Origin: VRUE01 sp963712595 | GTDB lineage: Bacteria; Actinomycetota; Thermoleophilia; Solirubrobacterales; 70-9 | Reading direction: 5' to 3' | DNA length: 64,000 bases | Assembly (NCBI GenBank): GCA_963712595.1 | Contig: CAVQIM010000001.1 | Span: 992,001-1,056,000 of the forward strand | Shown here: piece after piece, positions 26,916 through 34,772 of the stretch | Numbering within the stretch: the stretch's first letter is position 1 | How the letters are laid out: each line of letters begins with the position of its first letter | Notes under the pieces: model-generated | What the model was told of the DNA's origin: nothing | What the model saw: the letters and a program-made list of their open reading frames with translations, nothing else | The model's database searches: none | Program-made: the position numbers and the translations under genes

Positions 26916-28265
26916 CTAGCTTGAATCCGTGCTGCATAGATCGAACATCGAGTCGGCGAACTTCGACTCCTCGACGAGGAGATCGGCTGCCTCTAGGTCA
27001 AAGACATACTGATAGACCGCTAGGTCCCCGATAAGGCCTTGCAGCCTCAGCCTGGCTTTGTCTTGATTTCGCGCCCGCGGGTGCGCCAGAACAACTCGGT
27101 TGCAGCGATAGGCAGCCGCGTAGGTGATTGCCTGCTCGATTGCCCCCCGGTTCGAGTTGCCGTTTACTGGCACATTCTTTACCTCGATCACCAGCGGCCA
27201 CCGGTGCTCTGCGGTACGGAAAACGATGTCTGGCGTTGCGTTCTCTGAGGGTGGGTCGTCGAAGAGCGGCTTCTTGCCAGCGGTGTTGCCATCGAGGACG
27301 GCGGCCCCCCAACCAGCTCGCGCCGCCTCGGCCTGCAGGGTGTTTCGCAGATAGGCCTCGAAGATCGAGTCCATGTCGAGCACCATTGACGGGAGGTCCA
27401 CGCCTCGGTGCGTCGCCTCCACGTCGACGGCATAGCGACGAACGATGGCCATTGCCAAGTCGAGGGCCGGCCGGTAATAGGGGCGGAGAGAAGGAACCGC
27501 CCTGGCGCCGGTGACCAGCGGATCGCTTAGAAAGGACAGCGAATGGTCCAGCGGCACTGAGGCGAACAGCTCATACAAGGCTCCGAGGCGCTGGAGCAAC
27601 TGGCGACGAGAGGCGGTGCGCGACCCGAGAATCGCCAGGCGCCCGGCGAGAAACCAGATGGCGTATTTCAGGCAGCGATTCGCAGGGTTGTCCGCGGTTC
27701 GCGCAAACCAGCTACTCACAGCCTGATGGCGGATACCGCGCGATCGTAGCCCCGTGAGAGTGGCGCCAGCGAGGACCCGACCGCGCGGGAACGACGTCGC
27801 CTCTTCGCGCTGCTCATATAAGAGCAGAAGGCCCTCCGAGGCGATGACGTCCACCCGGGCGGCGAGCCATCCGGCAAAGAGGTCAACGAGCGATTCATTC
27901 CAGGTCGGATCTGTCGCGTAGGGCCGTTCGGCGCCCAGAGACGACGGGACGTAGCCGGAGACTCGAAGCAGATGGCCAAGGTTGCCGACCGGCACCCGTG
28001 GCTTCACGTCGATGACGACCCGGTCGTTGAGCGGGATCAGGCCGACATATCCCCGTGCTTGAAGGCGAACGGCGCCCTTCGTTAGCTGGACGGTGAAGTA
28101 GCCCTTCGACTCGACATCGGGATTGAGGCGAAGGCGCCCCTTGGCATTCAACAGGTCGCTGAGCGGCACGTCAACGAGGTCGTACTCCCGCACCCGGTAA
28201 ACGATCGGATGCTTCGCGGGGGCGCGGGCCGGCTGCTCTGCGGGCAGTGCTGCTGCGGCCTCCAT
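26916..28265 (-). CDS. mcrC: McrC-like restriction nuclease subunit
   Basis: 449 residues. N-terminal half has the McrC beta domain (FTVQLTKGAVRLQARGYVG, VVIDVKPRV, HLLRVSGY); the C-terminal half has the nuclease core: the DMDSIFEAYLRNTL helix, then Asp346 in TPDIVF and Glu361-Val-Lys363 in LVIEVKN, a full PD-(D/E)XK site. McrC stimulates McrB GTP hydrolysis and cuts DNA. ATG 28265 lies just after the McrB stop (TAG TTG ATG), so the two are coupled. Confidence 0.88.
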   Translation of the reverse strand: MEAAAALPAEQPARAPAKHPIVYRVREYDLVDVPLSDLLNAKGRLRLNPDVESKGYFTVQLTKGAVRLQARGYVGLIPLNDRVVIDVKPRVPVGNLGHLLRVSGYVPSSLGAERPYATDPTWNESLVDLFAGWLAARVDVIASEGLLLLYEQREEATSFPRGRVLAGATLTGLRSRGIRHQAVSSWFARTADNPANRCLKYAIWFLAGRLAILGSRTASRRQLLQRLGALYELFASVPLDHSLSFLSDPLVTGARAVPSLRPYYRPALDLAMAIVRRYAVDVEATHRGVDLPSMVLDMDSIFEAYLRNTLQAEAARAGWGAAVLDGNTAGKKPLFDDPPSENATPDIVFRTAEHRWPLVIEVKNVPVNGNSNRGAIEQAITYAAAYRCNRVVLAHPRARNQDKARLRLQGLIGDLAVYQYVFDLEAADLLVEESKFADSMFDLCSTDSS

Positions 28266-28268
28266 CAA

Positions 28269-29222
28269 CTAGGACTCCGCCGCTCCGGCGGGCTCCTCTT
28301 CATCCTCGACTGGGGCGAAGATCCGCATCCAATCTGCTTCAACCTCGGCACGACCATCGGGGTCCAGCCGGTACGCCTTCTCGAAGAGGAACCGGAGTTG
28401 GTAGTCCCACACCCGCTGGAGGCTCTCCTCGTCCGCCACATTGATGAAGAACGTATGCCCTACCGCCGAGAGCGGGTTCCGCTTCGCCTGAGCGTTCACC
28501 TTGCCGAAGAATGCGCGCAGGCGTCGCTGCAACGTCTCCTCGACGCCGGCCCGATCGAGAAATTCCACGAGCATTGCGGGGTCGGGGTCCATCGCGATCT
28601 TTGCGAAGCGGCGCTCGAAGGCCGCGTCGACCTCGTCCACCCCTCGGTCCAACGGATTCATCGTCGCGAGGACCACGAGGTTCGGCGGTATCACCGCGGT
28701 CTGGCCCGAGGCAAGCAGAACCTCATCGCCCCGCCTTGACCGCTCGATATAGGTGAGGGCCTCGCCAAACACGCGACCTGGATCAGCACGGCTCAGCTCA
28801 TCAATCACTACGACATAGGTGTGGTCGGGATCCTCGGCGGCGTCGATGCACATCTGGAGAAAGACCTTCGCCCTCATGGTGAACCCGTCCCCTTTTTTGT
28901 TCGGGACAAATCCCTGGATGAAGTCCTCGTACTGATAGGAGGGATGGAATTGAACGAAGGCAACTCGCTCTCGATCGCCCGCGAGCGCATAACCGATCTT
29001 GCTCGCAGTCCAGCTCTTGCTGGTGCCGGGAGGCCCGCTGAAGATCACCCCGCCGTAGGTCTGCAGGAGCTGCCGGACCTCGGCCAGTCTCGGGTCGTCG
29101 CTGCCAAGAGGCGGATCGTCCGGGCGGTTTGAGTCGGGCTCGCTTACCGCCTCCTCGAAGCCGATGTCGAGAGCCTCTGCATCAAGCAGGCGGATCGGGT
29201 CTTGAGTGCGATGCAGGGTCAA
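28269..29222 (-). CDS. mcrB: McrB-like AAA+ motor (GTPase) subunit
   Basis: 317 residues, essentially only the AAA+ domain. Walker A GPPGTSKS (63-70), the McrB-type FHPSYQYEDFIQGF (92-105), Walker B VVVIDELSRAD, and MNPLDRGVDEVDAAFERRF (188-206), which is the place of the McrB GTP-specific MNTxDRS motif. E. coli McrB has a 160-residue N-terminal methyl-DNA binding domain; here only about 45 residues precede the motor, so target recognition must come from another subunit, perhaps the gene just upstream. TTG start one base after the previous stop. Confidence 0.87.
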   Translation of the reverse strand: MTLHRTQDPIRLLDAEALDIGFEEAVSEPDSNRPDDPPLGSDDPRLAEVRQLLQTYGGVIFSGPPGTSKSWTASKIGYALAGDRERVAFVQFHPSYQYEDFIQGFVPNKKGDGFTMRAKVFLQMCIDAAEDPDHTYVVVIDELSRADPGRVFGEALTYIERSRRGDEVLLASGQTAVIPPNLVVLATMNPLDRGVDEVDAAFERRFAKIAMDPDPAMLVEFLDRAGVEETLQRRLRAFFGKVNAQAKRNPLSAVGHTFFINVADEESLQRVWDYQLRFLFEKAYRLDPDGRAEVEADWMRIFAPVEDEEEPAGAAES

Positions 29223-29223
29223 C

Positions 29224-29871
29224 TTAGCCTTCCGCCTCCACAGTTGCTGCAGGCGGATTCCACGGCTCGAACCAGTCCGTGCGGTCGGGAATTCCGGCCG
29301 AGAAGAGAAGATCGAATTCGGCCATCTCCGCGCCCGTGAGAAAACCGAAGTCCTCCCGGAAGATGTCGATCAGACCATCGGGGGAGAGAGCCGGGCCGTC
29401 GTTGGTGAACCCGAAGTTCCGGTAATAGAAGAGCGCAACCGGGTAAACGGGCAAGGGCTCGCCGTAGAGGAGGTTCTCCAATACGAGCTGTGCGTGGCCC
29501 TCTTTCAGCGAGTAGCCACTGCCCTCGACCTCGATCACCCTACGCTGGACTTCTCGGATCGAGCTGGGTGCATAGCTGCCGGCGATGTTCTCGTTGAGCC
29601 AGTCCTGTCCCGCGTTGCGGCTCTGATTCCAGAACGGCCGAAAGTAAGGCTTCTTCGGGGGGCCGCCGGGGACTTCGAGATACATGCCGACGTTCGCCCA
29701 TTGAGGCCGCAACGGCACCTTTGATTTCGCCCCCGTCGCCCTGCGGATCTCAAGGTACGCCGGAAAGAACGTGTGTACCTTCCGGCTCAGTAGCTGCTCA
29801 ATTCCCCAGCGAACGACGCTCGTCGTGAGGACGAATACAGGCTGGCCACCTTCCCCCGCGCTTTCCGCCAT
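29224..29871 (-). CDS. unrecognised protein between DNA methyltransferase and McrB
   Basis: 215 residues, no family recognised. N-terminal VFVLTTSVVRWGIEQLLSRKVHTFF, a basic stretch RRATGAKSKVPLRPQW, Trp/Tyr-rich segments (KKPYFRPFWNQSRNAGQDWL), then LLYGEPLPVYPVALFYYRNFGFT and an acidic tail. It begins 12 bases after the methyltransferase stop and ends one base before the McrB start. The position suggests the DNA-recognition subunit that the short McrB lacks, or a regulator of it; this is inference. Confidence 0.65.
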   Translation of the reverse strand: MAESAGEGGQPVFVLTTSVVRWGIEQLLSRKVHTFFPAYLEIRRATGAKSKVPLRPQWANVGMYLEVPGGPPKKPYFRPFWNQSRNAGQDWLNENIAGSYAPSSIREVQRRVIEVEGSGYSLKEGHAQLVLENLLYGEPLPVYPVALFYYRNFGFTNDGPALSPDGLIDIFREDFGFLTGAEMAEFDLLFSAGIPDRTDWFEPWNPPAATVEAEG

Positions 29872-29883
29872 CAAGCGGAGAGT

Positions 29884-31107
29884 CTATGCAGACTCTCCGG
29901 CGAGGTCTATGCCTATCGCGCTTCGCCCCATCTCACGCGCGGTCTCGAGAGTGGTGCCAGTACCCATGAAGGGGTCTAGCACGACACCAGGTTCAAAGCG
30001 CTTACGGCAATTGCATGCCGTCCAGCCGGTCGTCACCCGTTTCGCAAAGGTGAACTCCCGGAAGTAGCCACCCAGGGCCACCTTCGCCTCAGCCGCGAGC
30101 ACCTTGACGTGCTCTGCGTTGCGCCCCGTTCCGTTCTGCGTTTTCAGCGCCTTTCCGGCATCGGAGACCCCGGTCGCCTGAACCGCCTGGAGATGCTCCT
30201 TAGTGAGACCGGCTTCCCTAGCTATCTCCATGGCTCGGCGCGCCTGGGGCCGATTGGGATCTAGCTCAGTCGTACGTTCGATGATGCGACGTCGCGGTGT
30301 CGCGCACTTGGTGCAAACGTGCCTAGGACATGCGAGCCGGATCGCGCGCTCGGCGATTTCGGTCGGGAACGGCGCTAGGTGGTCACCCATATGACGGCCC
30401 GGATTGATCTTCCACACGTCCCCCGGGTTCGCGCCGTTTCCGATCGCCGCCGAATAGCCGAGGAGATCGTAGTAGTAGTCGTGGCCGAGCGTGAGGTGGA
30501 TGATGTACTCATGTCGATTCGCGAGGCGATTCTGGGCCGGGTCCGGCATTCCGCCATCCTTTGCCCAAATGATCCGATTGCGAACGATCCATCCGTCATC
30601 TCCTGCTGCGAGCTCAACCCGAGCCGGGATCCCAATGAGACGACGATTCTGGAAGCTGTCGCCGATATTTAGGAAAACCGACCCAGTCCGCCGCAGTATG
30701 CGACGCCACTCCTGTAGGCATTCGACCATCGCGTCGACAAAGTCTTGAGCCGTCTCCTCTTGGCCTATCTGCCCCTCGACTCCGTAGTCGCGCTTCTTCC
30801 AATACGGCGGCGAGGTTACGACGAGGTCGACGCAATCGTCATCGATGGGGATCGCTCGGGCGTCGCCCTTTAGCCGCTTGACGAAACCTTCGCCGGACGG
30901 AGCGTCTCCATTGCCGTTTGCGATGTGACCATTTGAACCCGCGCCGCCCCCCATGGGCTCAGCGATCTCGGATTCGGCAAGGCCGGTGTTGGAGTCAAGC
31001 TTCAGGCTCACAGCATTTTCGGCCAGGTAGGAAGGGGTCTGGCGAAGATTGAGCCTATTGACCGCCTCGGACCTATCGTCCGGTCCAAGGCGGTCTTCAC
31101 TGACCAT
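29884..31107 (-). CDS. beta-class DNA methyltransferase (SPPYW type, likely N4-cytosine)
   Basis: About 407 residues from ATG 31107. Motif IV TSPPYW (98-103) precedes the SAM-binding motif I DPFMGTGTT (378-386), the order of beta-group amino-methyltransferases; SPPYW favours N4-cytosine over N6-adenine. Between them lie CTKCATPRRR and CNCRKRF, probably one zinc site, and a long charged insert. The frame is open up to 31191, but the added N-terminus contains the doubled GQ sequence shared with integrase-like remnants, so the shorter start is preferred; ATG 30954 is another option. First gene of the operon with McrBC-like proteins: it would protect host sites. Confidence 0.85.
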   Translation of the reverse strand: MVSEDRLGPDDRSEAVNRLNLRQTPSYLAENAVSLKLDSNTGLAESEIAEPMGGGAGSNGHIANGNGDAPSGEGFVKRLKGDARAIPIDDDCVDLVVTSPPYWKKRDYGVEGQIGQEETAQDFVDAMVECLQEWRRILRRTGSVFLNIGDSFQNRRLIGIPARVELAAGDDGWIVRNRIIWAKDGGMPDPAQNRLANRHEYIIHLTLGHDYYYDLLGYSAAIGNGANPGDVWKINPGRHMGDHLAPFPTEIAERAIRLACPRHVCTKCATPRRRIIERTTELDPNRPQARRAMEIAREAGLTKEHLQAVQATGVSDAGKALKTQNGTGRNAEHVKVLAAEAKVALGGYFREFTFAKRVTTGWTACNCRKRFEPGVVLDPFMGTGTTLETAREMGRSAIGIDLAGESA

Positions 31108-31185
31108 CTCCCGTTCTCGGAGCTCGAGTTGCCCCATTCGTTGCCCCAAAGCCATTAATGAAATGTATTGTCTGCATCCGACGGC

Positions 31186-31210
31186 AAACAAAAACCCCGC
31201 AAATGCGGGG
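31186..31210 (-). terminator. terminator of tRNA-fMet
   Basis: On the minus strand, stem CCCCGC / GCGGGG with loop ATTT, followed by TTTTTGTTT. It starts 12 bases after the tRNA 3' end and also separates the tRNA from the methyltransferase operon. Confidence 0.75.
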
Positions 31211-31221
31211 CTTTCGTCCTA

Positions 31222-31295
<74 letters not shown>

Positions 31296-31396
31296 GCGGT
31301 TTGGTCATGCTAGCAATGAGTTGGCTGTGGGCGGGTGGGGATTGGGCGGGCGTGCAGGCGCTCTTGCCTCGGCGGTCTGTCTAGAGTGCCGCCGGC

Positions 31397-32362
31397 ATGG
31401 CAAGGGATCCCAATCGGGTGGCGGTGATCGACGTCGGCTCCAACTCGACGCGGCTGCTGGTCGCCGACGTCGACGGAGGTCGTGTTTCCGAGATCGAGCG
31501 GCAGAGTCGAGTTACGCGGCTCGGGCGCGGGGTCGACCTCTCCGGGCAGCTCTCCGCCGAGGCGATCGAGGCGGCCTGCGAGGCGATCGCCGACTACGTC
31601 GCGATCTGTCGCGAGGCCGACGTCGACACCATCGACTCGATCGCCACCAGCGCCGTCCGCGACGCCTCCAACGGCGATGCCTTCGCCGCCGAGCTGCGCG
31701 AGCGCTTCGCGCTCTCGACTCGCGTGCTCGACGGCGAGGAGGAGGCCCGCCTCACCTACGTCGGAGCAACCTGTGAGCAACCCCCCGCCCAACCGACTCT
31801 CGTCGTCGACATCGGCGGCGGCTCGACCGAGCTGATCGTCGGCAGCGGGCGGGAGATCGCCTTCCACACCTCGCTGCAGGCGGGGGTCGTGCGCCACAGC
31901 GAGCGGCACGTCGCCTCCGATCCACCCGCGGCAATCGAGCTCGAGGCGCTCGCCGCCGACGTCCGCGCCCTGATCGAGGGCGCGACAGCCGGCGCAGCAG
32001 ACACGAGCGCGAGCGCCGGGATCGCCGTCGCCGGCACGCCCACGTCGCTGGCCTCGGTCGAACTTGGCCTGGAGCCCTACGACCCCAAGCGCGTCCATGG
32101 GCACGTCCTCAGCCTCACCTCGATCCAGCGCCTGCTCTCCCGGCTCGCCTCTGTTCCGCTGGCTGAGCGAATCGAGGTCCCCGGCATGCACCCCGACCGC
32201 GCTCCCACCATCGTCGCCGGCGTCGTGATCCTGGTCGAGACCATGCGCGCCTTTGACCTCGATCGGATCACCGTCTCCGAGCACGACATCCTCTACGGCG
32301 CCGCCCTGACAGCGGCAGCATCGGCTCTGGACTGCGGGATAAACCCCGACCTCGCATCTTGA
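31397..32362 (+). CDS. ppx: exopolyphosphatase / guanosine pentaphosphate phosphohydrolase
   Basis: 321 residues of the Ppx/GppA branch of the actin-like ASKHA fold. Phosphate 1 loop VAVIDVGSNSTRLLVADV, VTRLGRGVDLSGQLS, phosphate 2 loop LVVDIGGGSTELIVG and TSLASVELGL are all present. It hydrolyses terminal phosphates from polyphosphate or pppGpp. The length is that of the short actinobacterial Ppx without the C-terminal HD domain. It is the first core gene beyond the tRNA-fMet island. Confidence 0.92.
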   Translation: MARDPNRVAVIDVGSNSTRLLVADVDGGRVSEIERQSRVTRLGRGVDLSGQLSAEAIEAACEAIADYVAICREADVDTIDSIATSAVRDASNGDAFAAELRERFALSTRVLDGEEEARLTYVGATCEQPPAQPTLVVDIGGGSTELIVGSGREIAFHTSLQAGVVRHSERHVASDPPAAIELEALAADVRALIEGATAGAADTSASAGIAVAGTPTSLASVELGLEPYDPKRVHGHVLSLTSIQRLLSRLASVPLAERIEVPGMHPDRAPTIVAGVVILVETMRAFDLDRITVSEHDILYGAALTAAASALDCGINPDLAS

Positions 32363-32479
32363 GGCCAACACTGTGACCGCGTGGACAGCCGAGTTCCGAA
32401 AGGCGCTACATATGGGTGAAGAAAGCGCTCGAACCCAGAAAAGTTGGTACTCTTCGTCTACCTAATTATCGGTAGCAGG

Positions 32480-32702
32480 GAAACCGGCAACTAGACATAT
32501 CGGACAGGCAGGCAGATAATCGGTTCATCGGGGAAGAGGTGGGGCACACCTACCGCAGACCCGGTACAGGGCTCGGACGATTGCCGCATCATGGCGCCTC
32601 CCGCCGTCTGAGTCCACCAAATAAGAACTGGTCCCTGAAGACGTACCCCTGCCCGTCCTGAGGGACCAACCTTGAATCGGCCGCCAGTGATGGCGGCCGA
32701 TT
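32480..32702 (+). ncRNA. candidate structured RNA in ppx / ThDP-enzyme gap
   Basis: The 376-base gap 32363-32738 holds no supported gene, but it has RNA-like structure. An AT-rich stretch (TAATTAT at 32464) precedes GGTAGCAGGG. A long-range helix can form between GGACAGGCAG (32502-32511) and CTGCCCGTCC (32649-32658), 9 of 10 pairs. A second helix pairs TGGTCCCT (32629-32636) with AGGGACCA (32661-32668); the two are alternatives or partly nested. A 12-bp hairpin closes the unit. It does not match RNase P, tmRNA, SRP RNA or a riboswitch I know. Confidence 0.35.
32675..32702. terminator. strong hairpin, probable bidirectional terminator
   Basis: Perfect 12-bp stem AATCGGCCGCCA / TGGCGGCCGATT with a GTGA tetraloop. 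The plus strand continues TTCTCGTCT. It lies 36 bases downstream of the convergent ThDP enzyme stop and at the end of the candidate RNA. Confidence 0.6.
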
Positions 32703-32738
32703 CTCGTCTATGCCCAAACCGGGCTAAATCCCCCTCTA

Positions 32739-34349
32739 TCAAGCCAAATTCGACTTGCGCGGGTAGGCGATCTCGGGGTCGGTCAAGACGTTGACGAGGG
32801 TGGGCTTGCCGGATTCGAAGGCCCGCTCCAGCGCCGGCAACAGCTGACCCGGCTCGCGCACGAGGACACCCTCGCAACCCAGCGCTTCGACCGCCTGCTC
32901 GTAACGGGTCTCCGGCCGAAGCTCCGCCGCAACCGAGTAGCCATAGAGGAACTTCATCGGGTGGTGCTCGAGACCCCAGATGCCGTTATTGCCCAAAATC
33001 CCCACTACACCCAGACCGTGACGCGCCATTGTGTCGAACTCCATCCCCGCGAAGCCGAAGGCGCCGTCGCCGAGCAGCAGGCAAACCTGTCGATCGGGAT
33101 GAGCCAGCTTGGCCGCAATCGCCTGTCCGGGGCCCGCGCCGAGGCAACCGAACGGTCCCGGGTCCATCCAGCAGCCCGGCTGGTACGTATCGATGAAGCG
33201 CCCCGCGTATGAGACGAAGTCGCCTCCGTCCCCGATGACGATCGCGTCCCGCTCGAGGACCTGCCCCAGCTCCTTGTAGATGCGGACCGGGTGCAGCGGC
33301 GCGCGCGAGTCGTTCAACTCCGCCTCCTCGCCCGCGCGCTTCTCGGCCTCGACCTCTCGCAGCTGGGCCAGCCAGGGATCGGTGCGAGAGCCCGCAGCGC
33401 CCACTGCCTCCCGGATCGCGGCAAGGCTGGCGGCAACGTCGCCGACGAGGTCGACGTCGGGCGCCCGGTTCGCACCGAGCGCGTTCGGCGCGGCGTCGAG
33501 GCGGATCAACTTCGCCCCCTCCCCAAAGGCCCCGCCGAAGCCGAGGCGGAAGTCGAGTGGGACGCCGATCACCAGCGCCACGTCGGCACCGCCGAGACCA
33601 GCGCCGCGCGCCCGGCTGAAGGCCAACTCATGATCGGCGGGCAGGCAGCCGCGGCCGAGGCCGTTGAGGAAGACCGGGATACCGAGCGCCTCCGCCAACG
33701 CGCGCAGCTCGTCCTCTCCCCTCCCCCAGTACAGGCCCGTCCCGGCCATGATCGCCGGGCGCTCGGCGGCGGCGAGCAGGGCGGCCGCCTCCTCGACGCC
33801 GGCCGCGGGCTGAGCCTCGACGTTCGGCGTCGCCGGGATCTCCACCTCCGCCTCGGTGAAGACGACGTCGAGCGGGAAGTCGATGAAGGTCGGGCCGTTG
33901 GGCGACGCCAGGGAGAGGTCGAGTGCCGCCGCAGTCCGCGCGGCGATCTGACCCGGCTCCTTCACGGTCTCCGCCGACTTGACCAGCGGCGAGACGAAGG
34001 GCAGGTGGTCGATCTCCTGCAGCGACCCGGACCCCCAGCGCAGCTCCGGCGCTCGGCCCCCGAGCACGCAGACCGGCGAGCAGTTCGCCTGCGCTCCCGC
34101 GATCGCGCTCATTCCGTTGGTCACCCCCGGTCCCGCGGTCAGCGCTGCCACCCCGACCTTCCGCGTCGCCTTCGCGAATCCCTCGGCCGCAAACGCCGCC
34201 GTCTGCTCGTGCCGAACGTCGACGATCTCGATCCCCTCGGCCCGGCACCCGTCGTAAATAGAGAACAGGTGGCCCCCAGAAAGAGTGAAGAGATGCGTCA
34301 CCCCCCTGGACTTCAGAACCTTCGCAACGATCCGCCCCCCGTGCACCAT
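32739..34349 (-). CDS. thiamine diphosphate-dependent enzyme, acetolactate synthase-like
   Basis: 536 residues with three domains of the POX/AHAS type. N-terminal: GVTHLFTLSGGHLFSIYDG and the catalytic Glu in DVRHEQTAAFAAEGFAKAT. Centre: PAIMAGTGLYWGRGEDEL. C-terminal ThDP-Mg motif GDGAFGFAGMEFDTMARHG ending in NN (ILGNNGIWG). FAD contacts of true acetolactate synthase are not obvious, so decarboxylase or ligase activities such as oxalyl-CoA decarboxylase or 2-hydroxyacyl-CoA lyase are alternatives. No ilvN or other isoleucine gene is adjacent. Confidence 0.86.
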   Translation of the reverse strand: MVHGGRIVAKVLKSRGVTHLFTLSGGHLFSIYDGCRAEGIEIVDVRHEQTAAFAAEGFAKATRKVGVAALTAGPGVTNGMSAIAGAQANCSPVCVLGGRAPELRWGSGSLQEIDHLPFVSPLVKSAETVKEPGQIAARTAAALDLSLASPNGPTFIDFPLDVVFTEAEVEIPATPNVEAQPAAGVEEAAALLAAAERPAIMAGTGLYWGRGEDELRALAEALGIPVFLNGLGRGCLPADHELAFSRARGAGLGGADVALVIGVPLDFRLGFGGAFGEGAKLIRLDAAPNALGANRAPDVDLVGDVAASLAAIREAVGAAGSRTDPWLAQLREVEAEKRAGEEAELNDSRAPLHPVRIYKELGQVLERDAIVIGDGGDFVSYAGRFIDTYQPGCWMDPGPFGCLGAGPGQAIAAKLAHPDRQVCLLLGDGAFGFAGMEFDTMARHGLGVVGILGNNGIWGLEHHPMKFLYGYSVAAELRPETRYEQAVEALGCEGVLVREPGQLLPALERAFESGKPTLVNVLTDPEIAYPRKSNLA

Positions 34350-34439
34350 CTTTTGAGCCTATATCTGCCGGCCGAAGGTCGTCTCGCGAGACATGGGTGC
34401 GTGGCTGGCGAGCGCCGGGCCAAGCGAGGCAAGGACGCA

Positions 34440-34472
34440 GGGCTGTCGGGTAGCAGCGCTACCCGACAGCCC
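34440..34472. repeat. GTAGC-AGC-GCTAC hairpin element (copy A), probable terminator
   Basis: Perfect 15-bp stem with an AGC loop between the ThDP gene start and the 3' end of tRNA-Leu. The apex GTAGC-AGC-GCTAC is identical to the hairpin at 59407-59431, and flanking CCAAGCGA before and GAGGACG, TCGCGCCGG after are also shared. The remaining bases of 34350-34550 hold no gene. Confidence 0.6.
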
Positions 34473-34550
34473 GAGGACGCCGCATCGCGCCGGCCCGCCG
34501 CCGTCAGGCGCGTGCCCAGGGATCGCGAGCCGACCTTCGGCCGGCTCGAA

Positions 34551-34637
34551 TGCCCGGGGCGGGACTCGAACCCGCAAGCCCCCCAGTGGGGCAGCGCCTT
34601 TTAAGGGCGCCGCTTTTGCCAATTTCGCCACCCGGGC
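34551..34637 (-). tRNA. tRNA-Leu (TAA)
   Basis: 87 bases. Acceptor GCCCGGG pairs with CCCGGGC, discriminator A; anticodon stem GCGCC / GGCGC encloses CTTAAAA with anticodon TAA; long variable arm CTGCCCCACTGGGGGG typical of class II tRNAs; T arm GCGGG-TTCGAGT-CCCGC. CCA not encoded. Confidence 0.95.
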
Positions 34638-34772
34638 AGGGCGATGGTAGCCGGGACTCGCGGATTCCTAAAGCTGCACTAAAAACTGCTGAGGTACCGC
34701 AACTACCCCGCTGCTACGGTGTCTTTGAGCTAGAAGACACACGCCTTCCCTGGCTTTCTCTGGAGGAACCGC

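Noticed and set aside
32480..32702. 6S RNA, SRP RNA or a known riboswitch
   Set aside because: None of the conserved core sequences of those RNAs could be found; left as an unassigned structured region.
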